Positions 8,755-16,885 of a DNA stretch of 40,004 nt are shown one piece after another (position 1 is the stretch's first letter; every line of letters begins with the position of its first letter). The notes beneath the pieces were generated by a model. That model did no database searches, had not been told where the DNA came from, and saw only the letters and a program-made list of their open reading frames with translations. This stretch comes from Alicyclobacillus sendaiensis NBRC 100866. GTDB taxonomy: Bacteria; Bacillota; Bacilli; Alicyclobacillales; Alicyclobacillaceae. The position numbers and the translations under genes are program-made. The stretch lies in contig NZ_BCRQ01000023.1 of the NCBI RefSeq assembly GCF_001552675.1, positions 1-40,004 of the forward strand. Reading direction: 5' to 3'.

Positions 8755-9605
8755 GACGGCGTCGGCGCAAGTGGAAGAGTGCCTTGGGTTGGGGACTCGC
8801 GTGGCTGGCGTTTGCGCTGGTTCTCTTTGGTCTCGTTGATCTCGTCGGCTCCGTGTTGTGGCAGGGCATTCGTTCGTTTCGCTTGTCCATGCTGTTTGAA
8901 CCCACGCAGGGGATTGCGGGTGGCTTGGAAAACGCCATTCTCGGCACCTTCGAGCTCGTGTTCATCGGCGTGGTGTTCGCCGCGCCGCTCGGTATTCTGG
9001 GTGGGATTTTCACGTCGGAGTTCGCGCCGCCGCGCCTCGCCGCCGTCATCCGGTTTGTGGCCGAGGTCCTGTCCGGCGTGCCGTCCATCGTCATTGGCTA
9101 CTTCGGCTATTTGTTGTTGGTGCTTCACTTCCATTGGGGATTTTCCGCGCTGGCAGGCGGCGTAGCGCTGACGCTCATCATGTTGCCCTATATTTTGCGG
9201 ACCACAGACACGAGTCTGCAGCAGGTACCGTTGTTGCAGCGGGAAGCCGCCTGGGCTCTCGGAATGACGCGCACGCAAGCCATTTTGAAGACGGTTTGGC
9301 GTCCAGCTGCGTCCGGAATGGCCACGGGCCTGTTGCTCGCCATCGCCATTGGCCTTGGGGAGACCGCTCCGCTCCTCTACACGGCCGGATGGAATTCAAA
9401 CAATCCGTCGCTCGCGCTGACCCATTCGCAGGTGGGCTACCTGACGTACGTCGCGTACACGTACCTGGACGAGCCCTACGCGCAGGCCCGCCAGCTGGCC
9501 TATGCGGCAGGATTTGTCCTGCTCATGCTGATCCTCATCATCCAGCTTGTCGTGCGCTTTGTGGTGTGGCGGTCCGCGGCTCGGAGCGGGCGGTCTGCGG
9601 CGTAA
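8751..9605 (+). CDS. pstA: Phosphate ABC transporter permease PstA
   Basis: Second membrane subunit of the phosphate importer. The ATG at 8751 overlaps the pstC stop; the arginine/lysine-rich MRRRRRKWKS start precedes the first helix, fitting the positive-inside rule. The 284 residues hold six predicted helices, the LSGVPSIVIGYFGY segment typical of PstA, and the ATPase-docking loop QREAAWALGMTRTQAILKTVWRPA (split here for length: QREAAWALGMTRTQ then AILKTVW). IGLGETAPLLYTAG near residue 205 is a family signature. No pstB follows: the ATPase is encoded about 6.5 kb away on the other strand. Confidence 0.95.
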   Translation: MRRRRRKWKSALGWGLAWLAFALVLFGLVDLVGSVLWQGIRSFRLSMLFEPTQGIAGGLENAILGTFELVFIGVVFAAPLGILGGIFTSEFAPPRLAAVIRFVAEVLSGVPSIVIGYFGYLLLVLHFHWGFSALAGGVALTLIMLPYILRTTDTSLQQVPLLQREAAWALGMTRTQAILKTVWRPAASGMATGLLLAIAIGLGETAPLLYTAGWNSNNPSLALTHSQVGYLTYVAYTYLDEPYAQARQLAYAAGFVLLMLILIIQLVVRFVVWRSAARSGRSAA

Positions 9606-9650
9606 CGCGCATTTGGCTCGGCTATTCGGGCCGGACAACGAATACCATAA

Positions 9651-9692
9651 GCGGAGAAGGCGTTCGCCATGCCTTCTCCGCTTTGTTCTTTT
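9651..9692 (+). terminator. Rho-independent terminator of pstSCA
   Basis: GCGGAGAAGGC (9651-9661) pairs perfectly with GCCTTCTCCGC (9671-9681) around a 9-base loop, followed by TTTGTTCTTTT. This strong terminator closes pstSCA and separates it from the glycosyltransferase operon. Confidence 0.92.
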
Positions 9693-9714
9693 GGAGAACA
9701 AAAGTTGTCTTCAG

Positions 9715-9743
9715 TTGTCCGGTGAATCCTTCAAGTTTAGAAT
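9715..9743 (+). promoter_or_regulatory. SigA-type promoter of the glycosyltransferase operon
   Basis: TTGTCC (9715-9720) and TAGAAT (9738-9743) with a 17-bp spacer, about 33 bp before the first gene. No 11-bp-spaced PhoP hexamers are present at the positions where they would be expected, so this operon looks independent of the adjacent phosphate regulon. Confidence 0.6.
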
Positions 9744-9775
9744 AGAGCTGTGGAAGATTTGAGGGGGCGAGACGA

Positions 9776-10948
9776 ATGCGCCGCGTTTTGCTGATGACCG
9801 CGTCCTTTGGCTCGGGGCACAACCAGGCGGCGTACGCCGTGATGGAGGCGCTCAAGGAAAAAGATGCCGAAGTGGAAGTGGTCGACTACGTCGGGCTCCT
9901 GAATCCAGCGCTGCGCTCGTTTGCGAAGTTCAGCCTGATTCAGGGCGTGAAGCGGGCGCCGGGTTTGTACGGCCTTTTTTATAAATCCATGTCGCGCATC
10001 GACCCGGATTCCGCGCTTCAGCGATATGTCAACCACATCGGTATTGAGCGCATCGAGGAGTACATTGCGTACTACCGACCTGACTGCATCGCGAGCACGT
10101 TTCCGACGCCAATGGGGGTCGTCGGCGAACTGCGCCGCGCGGGGAAAATCGATATTCCGAATCTGGCCATCGTGACGGACTACACGGCCCATCGCCAATG
10201 GTATCACGACTTCGCGGACCACTACTTCGTCGCCACGGACGAGGTGAAGCGGGATCTCGTCTCTTACGGGATTCCGGAAGACGCGGTGGATGTCGTTGGA
10301 ATCCCGCTCAGGCGGAAGTTCAGGGAGGAAAACGTCGAGCGCCTTTTGGCGCATCGGGCTGAATTGATCCGTTCAATCGGATTTCAAGAAGACATCCCTA
10401 TCATCTTGCTCATGGGAGGCGGGAGCGGGATTCTGGCCGATCCCGGCGTGTGGGAGTCGTTCATTCCCGAGTCGGGGATGCAGTATCTCATCATCTGTGG
10501 CCACAATCGCCGACTGGAGCGCCGCTTCTCCGCCCTTCAGAGCGAGCGCGTCCGCGTGTTCGGATACACCAATGAGATCGAGAAGTACATGGCGATGGCG
10601 GATCTCATCGTCACGAAGCCCGGCGGACTCACGCTGACCGAATCCATTGCGATGCGCTTGCCCCTCCTCATCTACCGGCCCATTCCCGGTCAGGAGGAGG
10701 CTAACGCGCGCTTCGCCGAGCAGGCGGGTGTGGCGGTGTGCGTGAAGTCTCCGGCGGAAGCTCAGGCGTTCTTGCTCTCCGTGCGCGAAGATCCGTCGAT
10801 TCTGAGCCGCATGCGCGAGGCCTGTAGTGCAATGCCAAGCTGTGGTGCGGCGGAGCGCATCGCGCAAAAGATCATACTGTATGCCACGAAGAAGCTGCCG
10901 TGCCGCTCCGTGTCGCCGGAGTGGCCGCCCGAGCTTCTTCCGACGTGA
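9776..10948 (+). CDS. GT28 diacylglycerol glycosyltransferase-like protein (first copy)
   Basis: Likely transfers a sugar from a UDP-sugar to diacylglycerol or a similar lipid at the inner membrane face, as UgtP and MGDG synthases do. The 390-residue protein has an N-terminal MGDG-synthase domain, with LLMTASFGSGHNQAA near residues 5-19 and ATFPTP-like acceptor-side loop STFPTPMGVVGEL near 105. A C-terminal GT28 nucleotide-sugar domain follows: LLMGGGSGILAD near 215, TKPGGLTLTESIAMRLPLL near 277, and PIPGQEEANA. Length is normal for the family. Sugar and acceptor cannot be read from sequence. It starts the four-gene operon 9776-13430, with a GAGGGGG ribosome site. Confidence 0.8.
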   Translation: MRRVLLMTASFGSGHNQAAYAVMEALKEKDAEVEVVDYVGLLNPALRSFAKFSLIQGVKRAPGLYGLFYKSMSRIDPDSALQRYVNHIGIERIEEYIAYYRPDCIASTFPTPMGVVGELRRAGKIDIPNLAIVTDYTAHRQWYHDFADHYFVATDEVKRDLVSYGIPEDAVDVVGIPLRRKFREENVERLLAHRAELIRSIGFQEDIPIILLMGGGSGILADPGVWESFIPESGMQYLIICGHNRRLERRFSALQSERVRVFGYTNEIEKYMAMADLIVTKPGGLTLTESIAMRLPLLIYRPIPGQEEANARFAEQAGVAVCVKSPAEAQAFLLSVREDPSILSRMREACSAMPSCGAAERIAQKIILYATKKLPCRSVSPEWPPELLPT

Positions 10949-10959
10949 GAGGGAATGTC

Positions 10960-11658
10960 GTGATCGAGTGGTTGATCGCCGTGGTCCTCGCCGTTCTCGT
11001 GGTGTATGCGGGGCTGCCGTTCGTCTGGACTCGGGGCCTCGGGCGCTCGTGTATCCGCAGGACGCCGAAGCCCGGGTGTGTGGCGCTCACCTTTGACGAC
11101 GGGCCTCATCCCGTGTACACGCCCCGGCTTTTGGACGCGCTCAGGGAAGCGGGAGCAAGAGCCACGTTCTTCGTGATCGCCGAGCACGCGCTCCGCCATC
11201 CCGAGATAGTCGAGCGGATGTTGGCGGAGGGGCACGAAGTGCAGGTGCACGGGTATCGGCATTGGTTTGTGCCGCTGTTGCCCCCCGGACTCACGGCGCG
11301 CCAGTGCGTGGGGGCCAAGGACGTCTTGGCGCAGCGGTTCGGCATCGAGCCCCGCGTCTACCGGCCGACCTGGGGAGCGTGCAACCTGGCGACGCTCGTC
11401 GTGCTCAAGCGGCGCCGCATGTCGATGCTGCTGTGGAGCGTCATGGTGGGCGACTGGCGACGAACGCCGCCGGAGGAACTGGTGCGCCGGATTGTCGCCA
11501 AGCTCGACGCGCGCTCGGTCATCGTGCTCCACGACAGCGATGAGTCCCCGGGCGCAGAGCGCGGTGCGCCGGAAAGCGTGATTGCGGCCGTCCCGGCCGT
11601 GGTCGAGGAAGTGCGCAGACGCGGATACACATTCGTGCTCGCGTCGGAATGCGAGTAG
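10960..11658 (+). CDS. NodB-type polysaccharide deacetylase
   Basis: Predicted metal-dependent de-N-acetylase acting outside the membrane on peptidoglycan or another amino-sugar polymer. The GTG at 10960 (GAGAGGGA upstream) gives 232 residues starting with an uncleaved-looking membrane anchor, IEWLIAVVLAVLVVYAGLPF. Catalytic motifs are TFDDGPH near residue 45 (catalytic base and metal Asp), HGYRH near 102 as the HxxxH metal pair, YRPTWG near 130 in place of the usual RPPyG, and VLHDSDES near 190 with the C-terminal His. Motifs look intact, so it should be active. It sits 11 bases after the first glycosyltransferase stop and shares its operon. Confidence 0.82.
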   Translation: MIEWLIAVVLAVLVVYAGLPFVWTRGLGRSCIRRTPKPGCVALTFDDGPHPVYTPRLLDALREAGARATFFVIAEHALRHPEIVERMLAEGHEVQVHGYRHWFVPLLPPGLTARQCVGAKDVLAQRFGIEPRVYRPTWGACNLATLVVLKRRRMSMLLWSVMVGDWRRTPPEELVRRIVAKLDARSVIVLHDSDESPGAERGAPESVIAAVPAVVEEVRRRGYTFVLASECE

Positions 11659-11670
11659 GGAGGGGAGACC

Positions 11671-12300
11671 ATGCCTAATCGGGCAGCGCGGGCGGTCTTT
11701 GATGCATGGGAAGCGTTATTTCATCGCGCTCTGCACCTGGAGGAACTCGAGCCCGGCACAGAGCACCTGTTTTTCGTTGCCCGCCGTCGGTATCTCGGTC
11801 GGACCTTCGAGGTGGACGGGATTGTGGTTCGTCCGGGCGATCCCGTCGTGGAAATGCACATGAACAACGCGCTCATCGAACGGGCGCTTCGCGAGGACAC
11901 GAACATTGTGCGGGCCATTGTGCGGCTGCTGAGGCAAGCGCGCGTCTCACTTCCTGCGCTCGCGAGAGCGGTTCAACATGAAAAATATCGAGACGCCCAG
12001 GTGTTGTATGGCATCACCATGATCCATCGCGGCATCGAGCACTTCGGCTTTCACACGTACCCGCTCCGCAATCCGTTCGTGCGCGCGGTGACCAGCTGGC
12101 ACCTGACCAATATCCTGAGAATGGTGAATCCGGACGCGGATCATATCCTGGAGACCCATCGAGATGTGTTACAGCCGAAGCTCGTCGTCGCTTCCAAGGA
12201 GAAGATCATCGAGATGTTTGGCGAAGGCTCGCTCCCGGGCCGCGAAGGCGCAATGGCCGACGGCCAAGGCCGCGGTGAGGTTGTGTCCCTGGACTCATGA
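11671..12300 (+). CDS. YkoP-like protein of unknown function
   Basis: A 209-residue soluble protein with no signal peptide or membrane helix. From memory it resembles the Bacillus YkoP-type domain, which occurs beside or fused to NodB deacetylases and near UgtP-like glycosyltransferases; no biochemical role is established that I can cite. Visible features include ARRRYLGRTFEVDG, VVEMHMNNALIE, GFHTYPLRNPFVRAVTSWHL and a variable Gly-rich tail. Its GGGAGG ribosome site and 12-base gap after the deacetylase, and the ATGA overlap with the following glycosyltransferase, tie it to envelope glycoconjugate synthesis. The YkoP assignment is moderate. Confidence 0.6.
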   Translation: MPNRAARAVFDAWEALFHRALHLEELEPGTEHLFFVARRRYLGRTFEVDGIVVRPGDPVVEMHMNNALIERALREDTNIVRAIVRLLRQARVSLPALARAVQHEKYRDAQVLYGITMIHRGIEHFGFHTYPLRNPFVRAVTSWHLTNILRMVNPDADHILETHRDVLQPKLVVASKEKIIEMFGEGSLPGREGAMADGQGRGEVVSLDS

Positions 12301-13430
12301 GGTGTCTTCTGCTCTATGCTTCATTTGGCGACGGGCATGTCCAGGTGGCGCGAGCGCTCTCGGAAGCGCTCGCGCGGGATCTCGGAGCGGAAGTTCGCGC
12401 GGTGGACACGTTTCGGCAGACCAACGCATCGCTCGCGAGGGTGAACGAGCGAATTTTCGAATGGACCACGCGTTACGCGCCTGCGCTCTACGGCTGGAGT
12501 TACGATTGGACGAAAAACTTCTCCATTCGTCACCCTCTGTGGGCGTTTTTGGCGCGTTTTTCGCGCAAAGCGGCGTGGCGCGCCATCCGAGATTTTCATC
12601 CGGACGTGATTGTGCAACTGTTTCCGGACCACGCGCTGGCGAAGCTGCCGCCAGGTCCGCGGCCGCTGGTGGCCGTGGTGCTCACGGATTTCGCGGTGCA
12701 CAGCCGATGGGTGCATGGGAATGCGGATCTCATCGTCGTGCCGACGGAGGAAGCGGCGGCCCATGTTCGCCGCCTTCGCGCGGACGTCCGCGTGGAGGTG
12801 GGCGGCATTCCGGTGCGGGATCAGTTTCGCCGGTGTGCGCTCTCTCGCCTTGACGGTGGGCGCCGCATCGTACTCTTGACCGGCGGGCGAGGCGTGTTTC
12901 CTCAGTACGAGGGTGTACTCGAGCGGCTCATTCGCCACTTTCCCCACCACCTCATCGAGGTCATGTGCGGTCGAAACACGCGCATGCTGGAACGAGTGGA
13001 GGCTTTCGCGGGGCGAGCGGGCCGCGCGAGGATTCGGCCCATCGGTTTCACGGACGATGTGGCGAGCCATCTTCAGCAAGCGGAGTTTGTCATCGCGAAG
13101 GCGGGCGGCGTGACCATCGCCGAGTGCTTGGCCTCGGGCACGCCCATGGTGTTTTACAAGCCGCTGCCGGGGCAAGAGCGGGAAAACGCGAAGTGCATTG
13201 AGCGGCTCGGCGCCGGACGGATTGCCAACACGCTGGCTGATCTCGACCGCCTCTTCGCCTGCTGGTCTGAGGAGACGCAACCCGCCATGCGGCTGCGGGC
13301 GGTCGAGCTGGGGAAACCCGGAGCCGCGTCGTACGTATCCGCCTGTCTCGCTCGGGCGTGGGAGCGCCATCGAGCGGTGGAGGAAGGGGCACCGGCCGCG
13401 GCTCCTGTGGTGCTTCAGGAGAGAGGGTGA
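12297..13430 (+). CDS. GT28 diacylglycerol glycosyltransferase-like protein (second copy)
   Basis: A paralogue of the gene at 9776 (377 residues), with the same two-domain layout. LLYASFGDGHVQVARAL lies at the N-terminus and QLFPDHALAKL marks the acceptor-side loop. LLTGGRGVFPQ, AKAGGVTIAECLASG and PLPGQERENA form the GT28 donor site. Compared with the first copy, the SFGSGHNQAA motif becomes SFGDGHVQVA, so acceptor or step may differ, for example addition of a second sugar. The ATG overlaps the preceding stop (ATGA), implying translational coupling. Its 3' end overlaps the convergent flavin reductase gene by 16 bp. Confidence 0.75.
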   Translation: MRCLLLYASFGDGHVQVARALSEALARDLGAEVRAVDTFRQTNASLARVNERIFEWTTRYAPALYGWSYDWTKNFSIRHPLWAFLARFSRKAAWRAIRDFHPDVIVQLFPDHALAKLPPGPRPLVAVVLTDFAVHSRWVHGNADLIVVPTEEAAAHVRRLRADVRVEVGGIPVRDQFRRCALSRLDGGRRIVLLTGGRGVFPQYEGVLERLIRHFPHHLIEVMCGRNTRMLERVEAFAGRAGRARIRPIGFTDDVASHLQQAEFVIAKAGGVTIAECLASGTPMVFYKPLPGQERENAKCIERLGAGRIANTLADLDRLFACWSEETQPAMRLRAVELGKPGAASYVSACLARAWERHRAVEEGAPAAAPVVLQERG

Positions 13431-13897
13431 AACGAGCCGTACTGGCTCGCGTAGTAGAGGAGCGGTTTTCGCGATGCATCGACGGATGCCGCCTCGACTT
13501 GTCCGACGATGACACGGTGATCCCCTCCCTCCCATTCCTGAACCAGCGTGCAGACGAGGTGAGCCTGCGCGCCGGCGAGGAGGGGTTGGCCCCACGGGCC
13601 GATATCGTAGGCGACGCCTTGAAACTTGTCGGACATCTTGCTCGCAAACTGGTTGGACAGGCCGGATTGTTCGTCGGACAGAATATTGACCGCGAACGCG
13701 CCGGATCGCCGTAGAAGCGGCAGGAGGCTGGCGCGTTCGTCGATGCACGCGAGGACAAGCGGTGGGCGCAGCGACAGCGAGCAGAAGGCCGACACGGTCA
13801 TTCCGCCCATCTCGCCGTCGGCGGCCGTTGTCATGACGGTCACGCCGCTGGCGAAGCGGGCCAAGGCCTTGCGAAAATCGTTTTCGTCAATTGCCAT
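13415..13897 (-). CDS. Flavin reductase-like FMN-binding split-barrel protein
   Basis: A 160-residue protein of the flavin-reductase-like family, which binds FMN in a split barrel and commonly supplies reduced flavin from NAD(P)H to a partner monooxygenase. The start is the ATG at 13897 (MAIDENDFRKAL), with AAAGGAG 7 bases upstream; an ATG 24 bases further out lies before that ribosome site. Motifs: FASGVTVMTT, GMTVSAFCSLSLRPPLVL with the FMN-contacting TVSAF segment, and FAVNILSDEQ. No monooxygenase gene is adjacent, so the partner and substrate are unknown. It is monocistronic and overlaps its convergent neighbour. Confidence 0.82.
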   Translation of the reverse strand: MAIDENDFRKALARFASGVTVMTTAADGEMGGMTVSAFCSLSLRPPLVLACIDERASLLPLLRRSGAFAVNILSDEQSGLSNQFASKMSDKFQGVAYDIGPWGQPLLAGAQAHLVCTLVQEWEGGDHRVIVGQVEAASVDASRKPLLYYASQYGSFHPLS

Positions 13898-13930
13898 GAT
13901 GTGACTCCTTTCGTTGTTCAAACCTCTTTC

Positions 13931-13959
13931 ATTGTATCGGACTCGAGGCCCTGCGGAAA
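13931..13959 (-). promoter_or_regulatory. Candidate promoter of the flavin reductase gene
   Basis: On the minus strand, TTTCCG (13959-13954) and TACAAT (13936-13931) have a 17-bp spacer about 34 bp before the start codon. The -35 is weak. Confidence 0.45.
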
Positions 13960-14039
13960 CTTGTCAGACCCGGACAGAGGTTCGCCGGAATTGGACATCA
14001 TGGGACAAAATCGTTGTTCGCAAATCTATGAAAATACGA

Positions 14040-14068
14040 TTGTCGAACTTGCGGGCGCCCGGTATAAT
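14040..14068 (+). promoter_or_regulatory. SigA-type promoter of the NlpC/P60 gene
   Basis: TTGTCG (14040-14045) and a perfect TATAAT (14063-14068) with a 17-bp spacer, 45 bp before the GTG start of the wall hydrolase gene. Confidence 0.75.
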
Positions 14069-14113
14069 AGGCCCCGAAGCAAGCATCTCTGTGGAGCAAA
14101 GGGGCTTTGGCGA

Positions 14114-15016
14114 GTGCGCTCTCGAATCGCAGCAAGCATAGGTTGTTTGGCCGCATCCTTGGGAGGTTTCTTCCTGCCGGCCACGGCGTTGGCTTCGTCA
14201 GCGACGTACACGGTGCGCGCTGGCGATTGCCTCTACACCATCGCAGCGAAGTTTCACGTGACGGTGCATCAGTTGCAACTATGGAACCATCTTTCCTCCG
14301 ACATCATTCATCCAAGGCAGGTCCTCGTGGTCTCGCAAGGTGGCTCGAAAGCTCGCCTGTCCTCCGCGTCTTCGTCGTCTCGCATAGGCGCGTCCACGTA
14401 CGTCGTCCAGCCCGGGGATTCGCTGTGGTCCATCAGTGAAAAATTTCACATCACCGTGTCGCAGCTCGAGGCGTGGAACGGCCTCGCGTCGTCGAGCATC
14501 ATCCACCCTGGGGAGTCGCTCCGGGTTGCGAAGCCCAGTAGTTCCCCTCCTTCTTCTTTACATCATGCGGCTACTCAACAGGTTTCGCTGACAAGCCGCG
14601 GAAGTTCGCCGGGATCGTCGAATGCGTCGCTCACGCAGAGCGCGCTTGGCTTTGCCGTAGCCGATTATGCGCGGACTTTCCTCGGAGATCCGTACAAATG
14701 GGGAGGCAATGGCCCATCGGCCTTCGACTGTTCGGGCCTGATTCAGTATGTGTTCGCCCACTTTTACATTCAGCTGCCGCGGACGAGTTACGCGCAGTAC
14801 GAGGTGGGTGTGCCGGTTTCGAAGAGCTCGCTTCAGCCAGGGGATATCGTATTTTTTGATACATACGGGGACGGTCCGTCTCACGATGGGATCTACCTGG
14901 GCAATGGACAGTTCATCAATGCGGCGAGCACGTCTGTCGAGATCGACAGCTTGTCAGATCCGTATTGGGCCGGCCACTACATCGGTGCGCGCCGGGTGAT
15001 TGGGCAAAACGGATGA
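14114..15016 (+). CDS. Secreted LysM-NlpC/P60 cell-wall hydrolase
   Basis: A D,L-endopeptidase-type autolysin expected to cut peptidoglycan stem peptides outside the cell. The GTG at 14114 follows AAAGGGG by 9 bases and gives 300 residues. The signal peptide ends ATALA just before SSATYTV. LysM 1 covers about residues 32-78 (YTVRAGDCLYTIAAKFHVT) and LysM 2 about 95-140 (YVVQPGDSLWSISEKFHIT). A Ser-rich linker follows. The NlpC/P60 domain covers about 180-297, with catalytic Cys in FDCSGLIQYVF and catalytic His in SHDGIYLG. All expected elements are present. It is monocistronic with its own promoter. Confidence 0.9.
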   Translation: MRSRIAASIGCLAASLGGFFLPATALASSATYTVRAGDCLYTIAAKFHVTVHQLQLWNHLSSDIIHPRQVLVVSQGGSKARLSSASSSSRIGASTYVVQPGDSLWSISEKFHITVSQLEAWNGLASSSIIHPGESLRVAKPSSSPPSSLHHAATQQVSLTSRGSSPGSSNASLTQSALGFAVADYARTFLGDPYKWGGNGPSAFDCSGLIQYVFAHFYIQLPRTSYAQYEVGVPVSKSSLQPGDIVFFDTYGDGPSHDGIYLGNGQFINAASTSVEIDSLSDPYWAGHYIGARRVIGQNG

Positions 15017-15024
15017 ACAGACAA

Positions 15025-15057
15025 GAGGGAGGTGGCGCGGCGGAGACGCGCTCCCTC
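15025..15057. terminator. Hairpin terminator between convergent genes
   Basis: GAGGGAG (15025-15031) and CTCCCTC (15051-15057) pair, with an inner GCGCG/CGCGC helix. The plus side is followed by CCTCTTCTCC and the minus side by TTGTCTGTT, so it could serve both the NlpC/P60 gene and the small gene converging from the right. Confidence 0.5.
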
Positions 15058-15096
15058 CCTCTTCTCCATCTCGGCGGCCTCAGGCGCCGAGCGCCG

Positions 15097-15237
15097 TCAG
15101 GAGACGGCGTGTATCGTCACGTAGCCCGCGGTGCCGGCGAGGATGGCCACAGACGCGGCGAACGCGGCTTTTTCGAGGTATTGGACGAACGTCAATAGGC
15201 GCTGGACGGGATCTTGCGCGGCTTTCTTCGTTTCCAC
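15097..15237 (-). CDS. 46-residue single-helix membrane protein
   Basis: A small gene read on the minus strand from GTG 15237 to TGA at 15097. Its ribosome site AGGAGGG stands 7 bases before the GTG, as good as any in the window. The peptide begins VETKKAAQDPVQRLLTFV, an amphipathic charged stretch, and continues into a hydrophobic segment FAASVAILAGTAGYVTI that can span the membrane, ending AVS. It lies 131 bp downstream of phoU on the same strand, so it may be the last gene of pstB-phoU or have its own promoter (TAGACT at about 15280 is a weak -10). Function unknown; no homology is recognised. Confidence 0.6.
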   Translation of the reverse strand: METKKAAQDPVQRLLTFVQYLEKAAFAASVAILAGTAGYVTIHAVS

Positions 15238-15368
15238 CACAACACCCTCCTAGCCAAGATCATCTGCTTCCAGTCTACCACGTCGCTCGGCGTGGCAGGC
15301 GGAGCGAGGGCGTCCGTCTTTGACGGTTATGTCACAAGTTTCTCGCGAATCGTCGAGTTTTGTCGAGG

Positions 15369-16025
15369 TTAGTTCAGATCCGACCGCTCGCCGGTCAGGA
15401 TGTACAGAACGCTCTCGCCGATGTTGGTGACGTGATCGCCGATGCGCTCGAGGTAACGGCCGCAGAACGCGATGAGCATGCGTTCCTGCGGCGTTCCGCT
15501 AGCGTCAGGACCGTCGGCGAAGAGTCGTTCCACGAGCAGGCGGTAATCGCGGTCCACCGCGTCGTCCATCTCGGCCAGCCGGCGCGCAGCGTCCGGGTCG
15601 CTGTTCACGTAGGCGTTCAGGCCCTCCGAGACCATGCCATCGACCGCTTGCGCCATCTCCTGCAGGTGGTGCGCCACGTCGGGCGCGGGCGGCGCCGTCA
15701 GGCGCAGAGCGGTTTTGGCGAGATCCACGGCGAGATCGCCCATTCGCTCGAGATCCACGGCGAGCCGCATGCCTGCGACGATTCTGCGAAGATCGCCCGC
15801 GACGGGCTGCTGCGTGGCGATGAGGCGGATGCAAAGGTCCTCGGTTTCGTGGTCTTGGCGGTTGACCTCCCGATCTCGTTCGATGACGCGTTCTGCGAGC
15901 GCCTTGTCGTGTTTCAGCACAGCCGCCACCGCGTGGCGAATGGACTCCTGCACATCTCCACCCATGTGAAGGAGTTTCAACTTCAGTTCCTTGAGGGCGA
16001 TGTCAAAGGCCTGGCGTTGTTGCAT
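15369..16025 (-). CDS. phoU: Phosphate signalling regulator PhoU
   Basis: PhoU links Pst transporter activity to the PhoR/PhoP-type two-component system and dampens phosphate uptake. The 218-residue protein shows two PhoU helical repeats, each with the acidic metal-binding signature: ERDREVNRQDHETEDLCIR in the first (residues about 48-66) and EMDDAVDRDYRLLVERLF in the second. The ERMGDLAVDLAK and ERIGDHVTNIGE helices are diagnostic of the family. It follows pstB by 36 bp on the minus strand and shares the PhoP-type promoter at 16886-16939. Confidence 0.95.
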   Translation of the reverse strand: MQQRQAFDIALKELKLKLLHMGGDVQESIRHAVAAVLKHDKALAERVIERDREVNRQDHETEDLCIRLIATQQPVAGDLRRIVAGMRLAVDLERMGDLAVDLAKTALRLTAPPAPDVAHHLQEMAQAVDGMVSEGLNAYVNSDPDAARRLAEMDDAVDRDYRLLVERLFADGPDASGTPQERMLIAFCGRYLERIGDHVTNIGESVLYILTGERSDLN

Positions 16026-16061
16026 ACGGCTCGTCCCTTCGTTCGCGCGAGATTCGACCTG

Positions 16062-16814
16062 TCATCCAAACCGTCCCGTGATGTAGTCTTCCGTGCGCTT
16101 GTCCTTCGGCTTGGTGAACATTTGCGTCGTGTCGTCCATCTCGATGAGATGGCCCTGGTAGAAGAACGCCGTCTTGTCCGCGATGCGGGCTGCCTGCTGC
16201 ATGTTGTGCGTGACGATCACGACGGTGTACGTCTGCTTGATCTCTTCGATAAGCTCTTCGATGCGCATGGTCGAGATGGGATCGAGGGCAGAAGCGGGTT
16301 CGTCCATCAACAGGACTTCCGGCTCCACGGCAAGCGCGCGAGCAATGCACAGGCGCTGCTGCTGGCCGCCCGACAGCGCGGTCGCGGGTTTCGCCAAGCG
16401 ATCTTTCACCTCGTCCCACAGGGCCGCCATCCGCAGCGCCCGCTCCACGCGATCCCGCAATTCGCTACTGCGCCGAACGCCCGCCAGTTTTAATCCGATG
16501 GCGATGTTGTCGAAGATCGACATGGTGGGGAACGGGTTCGGCTTCTGGAAGACCATCCCCACCATGCGGCGGACGTCGACCGGATCCAAGTCAAACAGCG
16601 ATTCACCCGCGAGTCGGATGTCGCCTTCCACGCGGGCCTGGGGATGCGTTTCGTGCATGCGATTCAGACACCGAATGAAGGTCGACTTCCCGCAGCCCGA
16701 TGGGCCGATGATGGCGGTCACGCGATTTTCCTCGATGTCCATGTCAATCTCGTGCAACACCTGGTGTGCGCCGTACCACGCGTTTAAGCGGCGAACCGTC
16801 ATGGACTTGCCCAC
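16062..16814 (-). CDS. pstB: Phosphate ABC transporter ATPase PstB
   Basis: ATPase that powers phosphate import through PstC/PstA. The 250 residues carry Walker [10 protein letters not shown] at 37-45, a Q-loop in [19 protein letters not shown] (the KPNPFP stretch is PstB-specific), signature LSGGQQQR, Walker [13 protein letters not shown], and the switch His in [10 protein letters not shown]. The C-terminus ends with the typical [10 protein letters not shown]. The gene is not with pstSCA; it lies 6.5 kb away, divergently oriented, as pstB-phoU. The ATG is about 65 nt downstream of the predicted transcription start. Confidence 0.96.
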   Translation of the reverse strand: MGKSMTVRRLNAWYGAHQVLHEIDMDIEENRVTAIIGPSGCGKSTFIRCLNRMHETHPQARVEGDIRLAGESLFDLDPVDVRRMVGMVFQKPNPFPTMSIFDNIAIGLKLAGVRRSSELRDRVERALRMAALWDEVKDRLAKPATALSGGQQQRLCIARALAVEPEVLLMDEPASALDPISTMRIEELIEEIKQTYTVVIVTHNMQQAARIADKTAFFYQGHLIEMDDTTQMFTKPKDKRTEDYITGRFG

Positions 16815-16885
16815 GACTTGTCTCCTCCCAATCCTATTCGGTTTCCCGTCTCTTTATCCTCTGGACACGCACGATTCCGCAGAAC

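Noticed and set aside
9693-9775. PhoP box in front of the glycosyltransferase operon
   Set aside because: TTCAG and TTCAA occur but not at 11-bp steps, and at 15 bp before the -10 there is no fitting hexamer. An ordinary -35 is present instead.
15314-15326. CCGTCTTTGACGG hairpin between phoU and the 46-residue gene
   Set aside because: Only a 5-bp stem with a 3-base loop and no T-tract on the minus strand, so not a credible terminator.
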